From: Planctomycetota bacterium
GTDB taxonomy: Bacteria > Planctomycetota > UBA1135 > GCA-002686595
DNA length: 60,869 nucleotides
Direction: 5' to 3'
Assembly: GCA_029259655.1 (NCBI GenBank)
Contig: JAJDET010000064.1
Location: 1 to 60,869, forward strand
A program made the position numbers and the translations under genes. Shown one piece after another: positions 33,401 through 41,066 of this stretch; the first letter of the stretch is position 1; each line of letters begins with the position of its first letter. The notes below the pieces were generated by a model, which made no database searches, was not told the origin of the DNA, and saw only the letters and a list, made by a program, of their open reading frames with translations.

Positions 33401-36400
33401 ACCGCGTCGTCGACGACCTTCGTCACCGACAGGTCCGCGTCGTTCTCGACGTCGATCTGCGCCGTGTCCGAGTCGTTCCCGGCCGCGGGATCGTCTTGAT
33501 CCAACGTCAGACCGTTCGCCGTGTTGACGATCGCGTCGCCGCCGGTCGCAACGTCGACCGTCGCCGTGATCTCGAGCGTCTCGTTCGAGCTCGCGTCGAC
33601 CGTCCCGATCGTCCACACGCCCGTGCCCGGGACGTAGGTCCCCTGGCTCGGGTTGTCGGAGACGTAGGTCACTCCGCTCGGCAGGAGGTCCGTCAGCGAC
33701 ACGTTCGTCGCCTGCGCCGCCCCGACCGGGCTCGCGACCGTGATCGTGTAGACGATCGTCTGCTGCTCGGTCGGCGTCGCGTCGTCCACGACCTTCGTGA
33801 CCGACAGGTCCGCGTCGTTCTCGACGTCGATCTGGACGCTGTCCGAGTCGTTGGTCGCGTTCGGGTCGGGCTGGTCGAGGCCCGTGATCGAGGCCGAGTC
33901 GATGATCGACGTGCCGCCGGTCGCGACGTCGACCGAGACCGTGATGTCGAGCGTCGCGTCCGCGAGCCCCGCGATCGTGCCCACCGTCCAGACGCCGGTC
34001 CCGTCGACGTAGGAGCCCTGGCTCGGCACGTCGCTGACGTAGGTCACGCCGGCCGGCAAGAGGTCGCTCACGGTCACGTTCGTCGCGGACGCCGTCGCGT
34101 GCGTGTTCGTCACGGTGATCGTGTAGACGACGCTCGACTGCTCCGTGGGTGTCACGTCGTCGGCCACGACGACGATGGACAGGTCGATGTCATCGACGAC
34201 GAGCAGCGAGGCCGAGTCGCTGTCGTTCGTGGCGTTCGGATCGGTCTGATCGAGCGCCAGACCGTTCGCCGTGTTGACGATCGTCTGTCCGATCGTGGCG
34301 ACGTCGACCGTGGCCGTGATGTCGAGCGTCGCGTTGGAACCCGTGTCGATCGTCCCGACCGTCCATGCGCCCGTCCCCGGGACGTAGCTGCCCTGGCTCG
34401 GGTTGTCGGAGAAGTACGTGAGCCCGGTCGGAAGCAGGTCGGTGAGCGACACGTTCGAGGCCTGGGCGCCGCCCGACGCGTTGGCGACGGTGATCGTGAA
34501 GACGACCTGCTCGGTCTCCTTGGGCTTGTCGTCGTCGACGGTCTTGGTGACGGAGAGGTCCGCGTTGTCGTCGACGTCGATCTGCGCCGTGTCGGAATCG
34601 TTCGTCCCGTTCGGATCGGGCTGATCGGCGGCAGTGATCGAGCCGGAGTTGACGATCGCCTGCCCGCCCGTACCGACGTCGACCGAGGCCGTGATGGCCA
34701 GCGTCGCGTTCGAGCCGGCGTTCAGCGCGCCGACCGTCCAGACCCCGGTGCCGTCCACGTAGGAGCCCTGGCTCGGGACGTCGGAGACGTACGTGACCCC
34801 GGCGGGCAGCAGGTCCGTGACGACGACGCTGGTCGCCTGTGCCCCGCCGACCGGGTTCGAGATCGTGAGCGTGTAGACGACCTGGTCCTGCTCGAGCGGC
34901 GTGGCGTCGTCGACGACGACCGTGAGCGCCAGGTCGGCGTCGGGATCGACGTCGATCTGCGCCGAGTCGGAGTCGTTGGTCGCGTTCGGGTCGGGCTGGT
35001 CGGAGCCGGTGATCGAGGCCGAGTTGACGATCGCCGAGCCACCGGTCCCTTCGTCCGCGGTCGCGGTGATGTCGAGGGTCGCGTTGCCGAGCGCGGCGAG
35101 CATGCCGACGTTCCAGACCCCCGTCTGGAAGATGTACTGGCCCTGGCTGGGCGAGCCGTTGACGAACGTCACGCCCGCGGGGAGGAGGTCGGTGACCTGG
35201 ATGCTCGACCCGAGCAGGGTCGCGCTCGTGTTCGTGATGGTCAGGGTGTAGACGACGGTCCCCTGCTCGACGGGTGTCGCGTCGTCGACGATCTTGGTCA
35301 GCGAGAAGTCGATGTCATCGACCACCAGGAGCGCCTGGGTACCGGTGTTGTTCGCGCCGTTCCGGTCCAGCTGGTCGACCTGCAGGTTCGAGGTCGTGTT
35401 GATGATCGTGTTCCCGACGGTCCCGAGGTCCACGCTGGCGGTGAGCTGGAGCGTCTCCACCTGGTCGCTGTCGAGCGTCCCGATCGTCCAGATCCCGGTT
35501 CCGGAGGCGTAGCTCCCCTGGGTCGGGTTGTCCGAGACGTAGGTCAAGCCGCTCGGCAAGACGTCGGTGAGGGAGACGTTCGTCGCCTGCGCACTGGGAT
35601 CGATGTTCCTGACGCCGATCGAGAAGACCACCTGCTCGCCCTCCTTCGGGCGGTCGTTGTCCACGGTCTTCGCGACGGCGATGTCGACCTTGTCGTCGAC
35701 GACGATGGAGACGGTGTCGCTGTCGTTGGTGGCGTCGGAGTCCAGCTGGGTCGCGCTCGCGGTCGCCGTGTTGAGGATCGTCGCTCCCCCCGAAGCGACG
35801 TCGGTCGTCAGCGCGAGGACGAGCGTCTCGCGCGCCGCCCACGCCATGGCGCCCACGGTCCAGATCCCGGTCTGGTCGTCATACGTCCCCTGGCTGGGAG
35901 TCGCGCTCAGGAACGTGAGTCCCGCGGGAACCAGGTCCGTCACCTGCACGCCGGTAGCCTCGACGGGACCGCCGTTCGTGAGCGTGATCCTGTAGGAGAC
36001 CGTCTGGTTCTCGAGCGGAACGGTGTCGTCGACGCTCATGCGGACCCCCAGGTCCGCGGTGGCCTCCTCGGCGTAGACCTTCCACGTGTTGACCGCCGGG
36101 TCCGTGTCCGTGAGGGTCAGCCGCCCGGTCTGCGCATCGTGCGACCAGGACGCCGTGGTGACGTCGTCCAGGAGCACCTCGACGGGCGGGTCCCAGAAGT
36201 CCTCCACGATGAAGAGGTCGGTCGTCGCGTCCCCCGACGCCAGGTCGAAACGCAGGATGCGCGTGTAGTCGAGCCCCGCATCGAGAGGACTGAGCGCGAG
36301 GCTCGTGAGGTTGCTCGTGGTGTCGACGTTCACCCGGTTGCCGCGCGTGCCGATGGACCACGTGAAGGGCGAGAACGCCCCGCCGGCGTCCTGCACGACG

Positions 36401-37677
36401 TCGAAGTGGAAGAAGCGCGCATCCCGGTCCGCCAGCGTCCTGCCCGACGTCGGCATCTCGAGCCTGTGCTGCTCGAGGAAGTCGAGGGCGTCCCGCTCGT
36501 GGAGCGTCGACCAGTTGTGGACCGCCTGGGTCTTGATCTCGGTGGTGATGTCGGCGCCGAGCGTCGCCATGAAGGTCTCGAAGATCTCGTTCTGCTCGAT
36601 CAGGGTGGCCTGCGGATCGTTCTCGGACCGAACGTCGTAGATCGGCATGTAGACGAGGTTCCTGCACATGCTCTCGTCGGGGAACACGATCTTGGTCCCC
36701 AGCGTGTAGTCGATCACCGAGGAGCGCCGGTAGTTGAACGCCTCGTCGATCGGCCCGCCGCCGAACCAGAACTCCAGGATGGTCCGGATCGTCGGGCTCG
36801 CTGTCGCGTACGTGTGCCGCAGAGCGACCCCGCCCGTGTGGTTGACGAACGCCGCGAACATGAGACCCGCCGGGTCCACGTGACGCGCGGCGAAGTTCAT
36901 TCCCGTGGCCGCGCCCATCGAGAACCCGACGCCGTAGACCCGCTCCCGGTCGATGTAGTTCCCGAAGGTGTTCATCACGAGGTCCAGGACGAACTCGGTG
37001 TTGAGCTGGGAATCGATCGAGGCGAAGTTCTCGTCCGCTGCCCCGAGGGGCGCGAGGAAGAACCACCCGCGGGCGTGCACCGTGTTGACGAAGTTCGTCT
37101 GGCCCAGGAGCTCGCCGGGCCCGGAAGCGAAGCTGTGGAAGCCGACGAAGAGCGGGGCCGGTCCGTCGCCGAGCGTCGCGGGAGCCCGCAGGATGAACTC
37201 CTCGGCCCAGGCGGTGGGCGTTGCCCTCTCGCCGATCAGGATGACGAAGACATCGTCCGGCAGATCGATCGGATCGGGGTTGGACTTCGGCGCCAGGAAG
37301 GGCCCCGAGAAGATCTGGTAGCGATCGTTCTGGACGAGCGGAACGCCCAGGATGGGGTTCCCGTCGACGTGGAAGGGCGCGTGAGCGTCGAGCGAGGTGA
37401 GCCCGAAGTCGCCCGGGACCTCGGTCACGACCTCCTGCCGGCCCCCCCTGCCGGTCGGCCCCGGGGGAGTCGCCGGGGGTCCAGCAGCAGGCCCTTGCGG
37501 CGGGGCGACCTTCGGAGAGCCGGGGACGACCGCCACTCCGCCGCCGGTCTTCCCATGTCCGCCGGTACCGGTCTTGCCCAGACCGCCGCCAGGGAGCTGA
37601 ACGGGCGCGAGCACGGCCAGAGCCCCTGACAGAGCCAGAGACCCCGCCAGGTGGAGAGTGGACGGTCCGAGGAGCAT
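30442..37677 (-). CDS. Giant secreted hydrolase-like protein with 15 DUF11 repeats
   Basis: 2411 residues from ATG 37677, which opens the signal MLLGPSTLHLAGSLALSGALAVLAP. The frame is open upstream but not signal-like. A Gly/Pro-rich linker (~30-80) precedes an alpha/beta-hydrolase-like domain (~90-440) with YGVGFSMGAATGMNFAARH (Ser near 253) as the G-x-S-x-G elbow, as in PHB-depolymerase/feruloyl-esterase-type proteins. A small beta domain follows to ~535. Then come fifteen ~125-residue DUF11 Ig-like repeats, each with VVYTITVxN, ATNVSLTDLLPSGVTYVSD, PSQGSY, GTGVWTVGT and NDSDTAQIDV. The protein ends after the last repeat with no anchor or sorting domain. It is probably a surface stalk presenting a hydrolase. 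The acid and His of the triad were not located. Confidence 0.9.
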   Translation of the reverse strand: MLLGPSTLHLAGSLALSGALAVLAPVQLPGGGLGKTGTGGHGKTGGGVAVVPGSPKVAPPQGPAAGPPATPPGPTGRGGRQEVVTEVPGDFGLTSLDAHAPFHVDGNPILGVPLVQNDRYQIFSGPFLAPKSNPDPIDLPDDVFVILIGERATPTAWAEEFILRAPATLGDGPAPLFVGFHSFASGPGELLGQTNFVNTVHARGWFFLAPLGAADENFASIDSQLNTEFVLDLVMNTFGNYIDRERVYGVGFSMGAATGMNFAARHVDPAGLMFAAFVNHTGGVALRHTYATASPTIRTILEFWFGGGPIDEAFNYRRSSVIDYTLGTKIVFPDESMCRNLVYMPIYDVRSENDPQATLIEQNEIFETFMATLGADITTEIKTQAVHNWSTLHERDALDFLEQHRLEMPTSGRTLADRDARFFHFDVVQDAGGAFSPFTWSIGTRGNRVNVDTTSNLTSLALSPLDAGLDYTRILRFDLASGDATTDLFIVEDFWDPPVEVLLDDVTTASWSHDAQTGRLTLTDTDPAVNTWKVYAEEATADLGVRMSVDDTVPLENQTVSYRITLTNGGPVEATGVQVTDLVPAGLTFLSATPSQGTYDDQTGIWTVGAMAWAARETLVLALTTDVASGGATILNTATASATQLDSDATNDSDTVSIVVDDKVDIAVAKTVDNDRPKEGEQVVFSIGVRNIDPSAQATNVSLTDVLPSGLTYVSDNPTQGSYASGTGIWTIGTLDSDQVETLQLTASVDLGTVGNTIINTTSNLQVDQLDRNGANNTGTQALLVVDDIDFSLTKIVDDATPVEQGTVVYTLTITNTSATLLGSSIQVTDLLPAGVTFVNGSPSQGQYIFQTGVWNVGMLAALGNATLDITATADEGTGGSAIVNSASITGSDQPDPNATNDSDSAQIDVDPDADLALTVVVDDATPLEQDQVVYTLTISNPVGGAQATSVVVTDLLPAGVTYVSDVPSQGSYVDGTGVWTVGALNAGSNATLAITASVDVGTGGQAIVNSGSITAADQPDPNGTNDSDTAQIDVDDNADLSVTKTVDDDKPKETEQVVFTITVANASGGAQASNVSLTDLLPTGLTYFSDNPSQGSYVPGTGAWTVGTIDTGSNATLDITATVDVATIGQTIVNTANGLALDQTDPNATNDSDSASLLVVDDIDLSIVVVADDVTPTEQSSVVYTITVTNTHATASATNVTVSDLLPAGVTYVSDVPSQGSYVDGTGVWTVGTIAGLADATLDITVSVDVATGGTSIIDSASITGLDQPDPNATNDSDSVQIDVENDADLSVTKVVDDATPTEQQTIVYTITVASPVGAAQATNVSLTDLLPSGVTYVSDNPSQGTYVPGTGVWTIGTVDASSNETLEITATVDVATGGDAIVNTANGLTLDQDDPAAGNDSDTAQIDVENDADLSVTKVVDDAVPAEQGTVVYTITVASPAGAAQATNVSLTDLLPTGVTYVSDVPSQGSYVPGTGVWTIGTVDASSNETLAITATVDVATGGSAIVNTANGLALDQTDPNATNDSDTAQIDVENDADLAVTKVVDVPAPLESDTVIYTVTVANPVGGARATNVSLTDLLPSGVTYVSDVPSQGGYVSGTGVWTIGTIDAGSDATLDITATVDVATGGSAIVNTATLTALDQTDPNATNDSDTAQIDVDDEADLSVMKIVDDATPAEQQQVVYTITLENTAGGAQATNVSLTDLLPSGVTYVSDNPSQGSYVPGTGVWTVGTVDTGNNATLGITASVDVGSGGDVIANTATVTALDQTDSTSANDSDQASITVEDDADLSVTKVVDDATPTEQGTVVYTITVASPVGAAQATNVSLTDLLPSGVTYVSDVPSQGSYVPGTGVWTVGTVDANSNETLAITATVDVATGGTAIVNTANGLTLDQTDPNATNDSDTAQIDVENDADLSVTKVVDDATPTEQGTVVYTITVASPVGAAQATNVSLTDLLPSGVTYVSDVPSQGSYVPGTGVWTVGTVDANSNETLAITATVDVATGGTAIVNTANGLTLDQTDSNATNDSDTAQIDVENDADLSVTKVVDDATPTEQGTVVYTITVASPVGAAQATNVSLTDLLPSGVTYVSDNPSQGTYVPGTGVWTVGTVDASSNETLEITATVDVATGGDAIVNTANGLTLDQNDPAAGNDSDTAQIDVEDDADLSVTKTVDDATPIEQGTVVYTITVASPAGAAQATNVSLTDLLPSGVTYVSDNPSQGSYVSGTGVWTVGTVDANSNETLEITATVDVGTGGDAIVNTANGLTLDQNDPTAGNDSDTAQIDVEDDADISVSKVVDDSTPDETDTIVYTITVTNTSGGAQATNVSITDVLPTGVTYSSDNPSQGSFVSGTGVWTVGTINSGSNATLDITVTVDTGTTGQMITNQTSALTADQNDPTASNDVGSVTLTVN
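31170..32294. repeat. Tandem 375-bp DUF11 repeats of very high similarity
   Basis: Three consecutive coding repeats (11th-13th of the protein) have a period of 375 bp, marked by the same ctcggtcggcgtcgcgtcgt at about 31515, 31890 and 32265. Repeats 11 and 12 encode proteins that differ by one residue (Pro to Ser in the DPNATNDSD block). This is recent duplication within the array, and a likely place for unequal recombination or assembly error. Confidence 0.8.
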
Positions 37678-37851
37678 GCGTCGAGGAGGAGTTGGACGGC
37701 CAATCACTATCCAAGGTTCCCCCCCGAAGACCAATGTCGCCCTAAGACATTGCGGGTGGAGAGCTGTCAGGAAGCGATTTCCCCCTGCGGTGGGAGACGC
37801 CTCGGCCGCCACGCAACAATACCCCGTAGGGCGGATTTAGGGGGGGGACGA

Positions 37852-38709
37852 TCAGAGGTCCTCGAAGGCCCCGTAGCAGCGGCCCTCGAGGTTGAAGACC
37901 TGGATCCGCCCTCCGTCCCGGTCGAGCACGAAGAGACGGCTCTCGCGGTCGCTCACGCCTTCCGCCAGCGCGAGGTCGCCGGGTTCCTCGATCCCGCCGT
38001 CCCCGGCCCCGGGGCCGGCCAGCACCTCCCGCGGCCGCCCACCCCGGTCGAAGACGACCAGCCGCGAGGCGGGCCCGGCCGAGGCCACGACCAGCCGCCC
38101 ATCCGAGGTCGGCGCCGCCGCCACGGGCCGGAAGGCGCGCTCGCCGGCCCCCAGCGCGAAGTGGAAGTCGAGGTCCCGGAACACCTGGACCCGCCCGGCG
38201 GTCGCCTCGCAGACGTAGGCGAAGCGCCCTCCGGCCGCGACGCCGCGGACGTCGTGGAAGCTGCCCTGCGGATCGCCGAGCGGGCGCAGCGAGGTGACCA
38301 GCGGCCCGGCCGCCTCCAGGACGCGTGCGGCGTGGCGCCGACGCCCGCCGGACCCCACCAGGACGAACGGTTCGTCGAGGTCGTCGCCGACCAGACAGAC
38401 GTCCGTCGGATCGGAGATCGGGAGCGGCCGATCCCTGTCAGTCCCGGATTCCAGGGCTCCGTGGCTCGCGACCTCCGCGCCGAACAAGGTGAAGACCCGC
38501 ACGCGCGACGCGGGTCGATCCGCGACCCAGATCCTGTGGTCGGGGTCGACGGCGAGGCCCGTCACGGCCGTATGCGGGAAGCGCTCGTCGCGGAACGAGA
38601 ACCCGCGCCCGAGCGAGCGGCCGTCGAGGTCGAAGGCGCGCACGTGAGCCGTCTTCTCATGGCTCCCCACCCACAAGACGCCGCTCGCGAGCGCGAGGCT
38701 ACCGTGCAC
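37852..38709 (-). CDS. NHL/beta-propeller repeat protein
   Basis: 285 residues with repeated four-strand blades: HTAVTGLAVDPDHRIWVADRPASRVRVF, DVRGVAAGGRFAYVCEATAGRVQVF, DGRLVVASAGPASRLVVFD, SRLFVLDRDGGRIQVFN. The D-x-x-x-x-I/L-x-V-A-D plus R-V-x-V-F pattern is that of NHL-like propellers. No signal peptide is present at the chosen ATG, so it may be cytoplasmic or the second part of a coupled unit. It starts 17 bp after the stop of the sulfatase-like gene 38727-40154 on the same strand, so it is co-transcribed with it. Probably a binding scaffold. Confidence 0.8.
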   Translation of the reverse strand: MHGSLALASGVLWVGSHEKTAHVRAFDLDGRSLGRGFSFRDERFPHTAVTGLAVDPDHRIWVADRPASRVRVFTLFGAEVASHGALESGTDRDRPLPISDPTDVCLVGDDLDEPFVLVGSGGRRRHAARVLEAAGPLVTSLRPLGDPQGSFHDVRGVAAGGRFAYVCEATAGRVQVFRDLDFHFALGAGERAFRPVAAAPTSDGRLVVASAGPASRLVVFDRGGRPREVLAGPGAGDGGIEEPGDLALAEGVSDRESRLFVLDRDGGRIQVFNLEGRCYGAFEDL

Positions 38710-38726
38710 GGTTCAGTGCACCCGGG

Positions 38727-40154
38727 TCACTCATCCGGATGAGTCTCGTCGCCGTCCTCTTCCTGCTCGGCGTCCTCCCCCATCATGTCCTCGATCGTGT
38801 AGCCGAGCGCGCCGAGGTCGCGCTCGACGTCCTCGAGGCTGAGGGGTTCCGCGTCCCAGTCGATGTCCTCGTGTGCCGCGAGCCAGGCCTCGATCCGGGC
38901 GCCGAGCTCGCGCTCGCGCTCGGCGTCCTGGAGCCGCTCGAGCTCGGCGGGGTCGGCCCCGAGGTCGTAGAGCTCCGGAGCGATCCCCTTCTTCAGCCGG
39001 TAGTCGCGCGGCTGGTGCAGGCGGAAGCGCCCATCGGCCTTGACCGTCGTGCCCCGCGAGCAGATCGAGAAGATCGAGCGCCCCGACGGAGGCAGCTCGG
39101 GGAGGAGCGCCTCGCCCACCATCGCACCCGGCCGCGGGAGGTCCAGGAGGGAGAGCATCGTCGGAGCCACGTCGAGCAACGAGACGTCGTCGTCCACCCG
39201 CAGGCCGTTCGGCACGCCCGGACCGCGCAGGACCAGCGGCACGTGCACCTGCTCCTCGTAGAGCTGGGTGCCGTGCTCGAAGTAGAGGAACGGGAAGAAC
39301 CCCTCCTTGAGCTTGTCGTCCTTGTTGACGGCCCGCTGCCAGAGCCCCTCGCCGTGGTCGGCCGTCACGATCACGAGCGTGTTGTCGGCGAGGCCCTCGC
39401 GGTCGAGCCGGGTCATGAGCTCCGCGAACGCTTCGTCGACCTGCCGCACCTCGGCGTCGTAGAGCGCGATCCGGTCCTCGATCCCCGCGTAGGCCGCGTC
39501 GTCCAGTCGCCCGGCATGCTCGGCGGCCATGGCATCCCGGAAGGCGCGCCGGCGGTCGGGGCGATTCCAGGGGTCGAAGCGGTGCTCTCCGATCGGCCGG
39601 TAGGGGTTGTGCGGATCGAAGTAGTGGAGGAAGAGGAAGAAGGGCTCGCGGCCGCGATCGAGGAACTCGAAGGCCCGCGCGTTGACCTGCGGTGCGAGCC
39701 AGTGCGCAACCGGTTGCCCCTTCACCTTCGGCTCGAGGACGCGGTAGTCGTCGAAGCCGCTCGAGAAGCCGCGCTCGTCGGTGAGCAGCCGGTTCGCGAC
39801 CACGGCACCGGTGCGGTAGCCGCGCTCGCGGAAGACCTCGGCCAGGCTCGTCTGCACGGGGAAGATGCGCCCCTCGTTCTTCACCTGGACCTGGCCCGTG
39901 AGGATCATGCTCATCGCGGGCAGGGTCCACGAGCTCGGGGAGTAGGCCCTCTCGAAGACCGTCCCGCCGCGTGCCCACTCCGCCAGGAAGGGAGTCGTGT
40001 CGCGCTCGTAGCCGTGGAGGCTCGTGTGGTCCGCACGCAGGGTGTCGATCGTGATCAGCACCACGTTCGGCGGGCGCGGATCGCCGCACGCGGGGACCAC
40101 GATGCCGAGCACACACGCGCTCGCCGCGATCCACGCACTGCCTCGGGAAACCAT
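38727..40154 (-). CDS. Sulfatase-family lipoprotein, Thr-type active site
   Basis: 475 residues. The N terminus MVSRGSAWIAASACVLGIVVPAC is a lipoprotein signal (lipobox VPAC). PF00884 features: PNVVLITIDTLRADHTSLHGYERDTTPFL, VIVTADHGEGLW, and the sequence SSWTLPAMSMILTG in the position of the formylglycine motif. Thr stands where Cys/Ser is expected and the following Arg is absent, as in the gene at 2630. The C-terminal part is very acidic (EDMMGEDAEQEEDGDETHPDE). It heads a two-gene unit with the NHL propeller. Hydrolysis of a sulfate or phosphate ester at the outer membrane is a family-level inference. Confidence 0.85.
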   Translation of the reverse strand: MVSRGSAWIAASACVLGIVVPACGDPRPPNVVLITIDTLRADHTSLHGYERDTTPFLAEWARGGTVFERAYSPSSWTLPAMSMILTGQVQVKNEGRIFPVQTSLAEVFRERGYRTGAVVANRLLTDERGFSSGFDDYRVLEPKVKGQPVAHWLAPQVNARAFEFLDRGREPFFLFLHYFDPHNPYRPIGEHRFDPWNRPDRRRAFRDAMAAEHAGRLDDAAYAGIEDRIALYDAEVRQVDEAFAELMTRLDREGLADNTLVIVTADHGEGLWQRAVNKDDKLKEGFFPFLYFEHGTQLYEEQVHVPLVLRGPGVPNGLRVDDDVSLLDVAPTMLSLLDLPRPGAMVGEALLPELPPSGRSIFSICSRGTTVKADGRFRLHQPRDYRLKKGIAPELYDLGADPAELERLQDAERERELGARIEAWLAAHEDIDWDAEPLSLEDVERDLGALGYTIEDMMGEDAEQEEDGDETHPDE

Positions 40155-40199
40155 CGCGGACCACGATACGGACTGCCGATCGGGCCGTGAAGGCGAGCT

Positions 40200-41000
40200 T
40201 CACTTCAGTGCGAGCGGTGGATCGCCGGGGCCGAGACGATGGCGCACCTCGGCGTTGTGGACGGCGAGCTTGCCGCCCAGGCTGCGCACGACGAGCTCGC
40301 GGTCGCGGTAGGCGACCTCGCCGCTCCCGCTCTCGACGGAGACGACCCCGAGCGGCGTGGTGACCTCGCACGACCCATCCACGGTCAGGCTCCCCCTCCT
40401 CAGGAGGAGGCGCGGTCCCCTCTGGTCCTCGAGGAGCAGCTGGGTATCGGAGTCGAGCGCGACCTCGACACCTCCACCCTCGATGCGGGCAGCCCCGTCG
40501 GCGCCGGTCCAGCACCACTGGCCCCCGATCATCTGCGCCTCGGTGTGGTATCGACTCAGGTCGCTGTCGGCGACGTTCACCGAGCCGCTCTTCCACGAGA
40601 CGTCGAAGGGCCGCGGCGGCTGCTGGATGCCCGCGATCTGGGTGATGAGGAAGACGATTGCCGCGGGCAGGAGCGCGAGGCGCAGGAACGCACCTCGATG
40701 CACCCCGCGCTTGCTCTTGGATGCGGCCTCGATGGCGAGCCTGCGGTGGCGCTCGCGCAGGCCCTCGCGCTCTTCCGTGACGCGCTCCTCGCGCGCCGCT
40801 CGCACGTTCGCTCCGAGCTTGCCCGCGGTCTCGAGGTTCGCGCGGTAGGCCGTCCGGCAGGGCTCGCAGCTCCCGACGTGCCGCACGAGGAGCTGTCGCC
40901 CCGGCGCGGAGAGACCGCCGTCGACGAAGGCCGAGAGAAGTCGTCGCGCGTCCTCGCAGCTCACGCCGCGGGCGGCGGATGCTCGATCGGGCGTCTGCAT
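40200..41000 (-). CDS. zf-HC2 anti-sigma-like protein with FecR-like outer domain
   Basis: 266 residues. The N-terminal zinc-binding motif is C15...H41-V-G-S-C45-E-P-C48 within SCEDARRLLSAFVDGGLS...HVGSCEPCRTAYR, the putative zinc finger of anti-sigma factors. A single transmembrane segment follows (~106-122, FLRLALLPAAIVFLITQIAGI). The outer part (~130-266) is FecR-like (LLLRRGSLTVDGSCEVTTPLGVVSVESGSGEVAYRDRELVV). Such proteins hold a sigma factor at the membrane and respond to an outer signal. No sigma gene is next to it, so the partner is unknown. It lies between the sulfatase-like gene and gltX. Confidence 0.8.
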   Translation of the reverse strand: MQTPDRASAARGVSCEDARRLLSAFVDGGLSAPGRQLLVRHVGSCEPCRTAYRANLETAGKLGANVRAAREERVTEEREGLRERHRRLAIEAASKSKRGVHRGAFLRLALLPAAIVFLITQIAGIQQPPRPFDVSWKSGSVNVADSDLSRYHTEAQMIGGQWCWTGADGAARIEGGGVEVALDSDTQLLLEDQRGPRLLLRRGSLTVDGSCEVTTPLGVVSVESGSGEVAYRDRELVVRSLGGKLAVHNAEVRHRLGPGDPPLALK

Positions 41001-41041
41001 ACCGAATCCCGTATGAACATCGGCGCGAACGGGCGAGACCT

Positions 41042-41066
41042 TGACCCGCCCCCGCCGGCGGGGTCA
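41042..41066 (-). terminator. GC-rich hairpin at the end of gltX
   Basis: tgaccc (41042-41047) pairs with gggtca (41061-41066), with gcc/ggc pairs further in. It overlaps the gltX stop codon. There is no T-run. It could end gltX transcription or simply be a GC palindrome. Confidence 0.3.

Noticed and set aside
33496..37629. 1377-codon open frame antisense to the DUF11 gene
   Set aside because: It is the complement of a highly repetitive GC-rich coding sequence. Its translation is Arg/Asp/Val-rich and repetitive, with no domain or signal, while the minus-strand frame gives clean DUF11 repeats.
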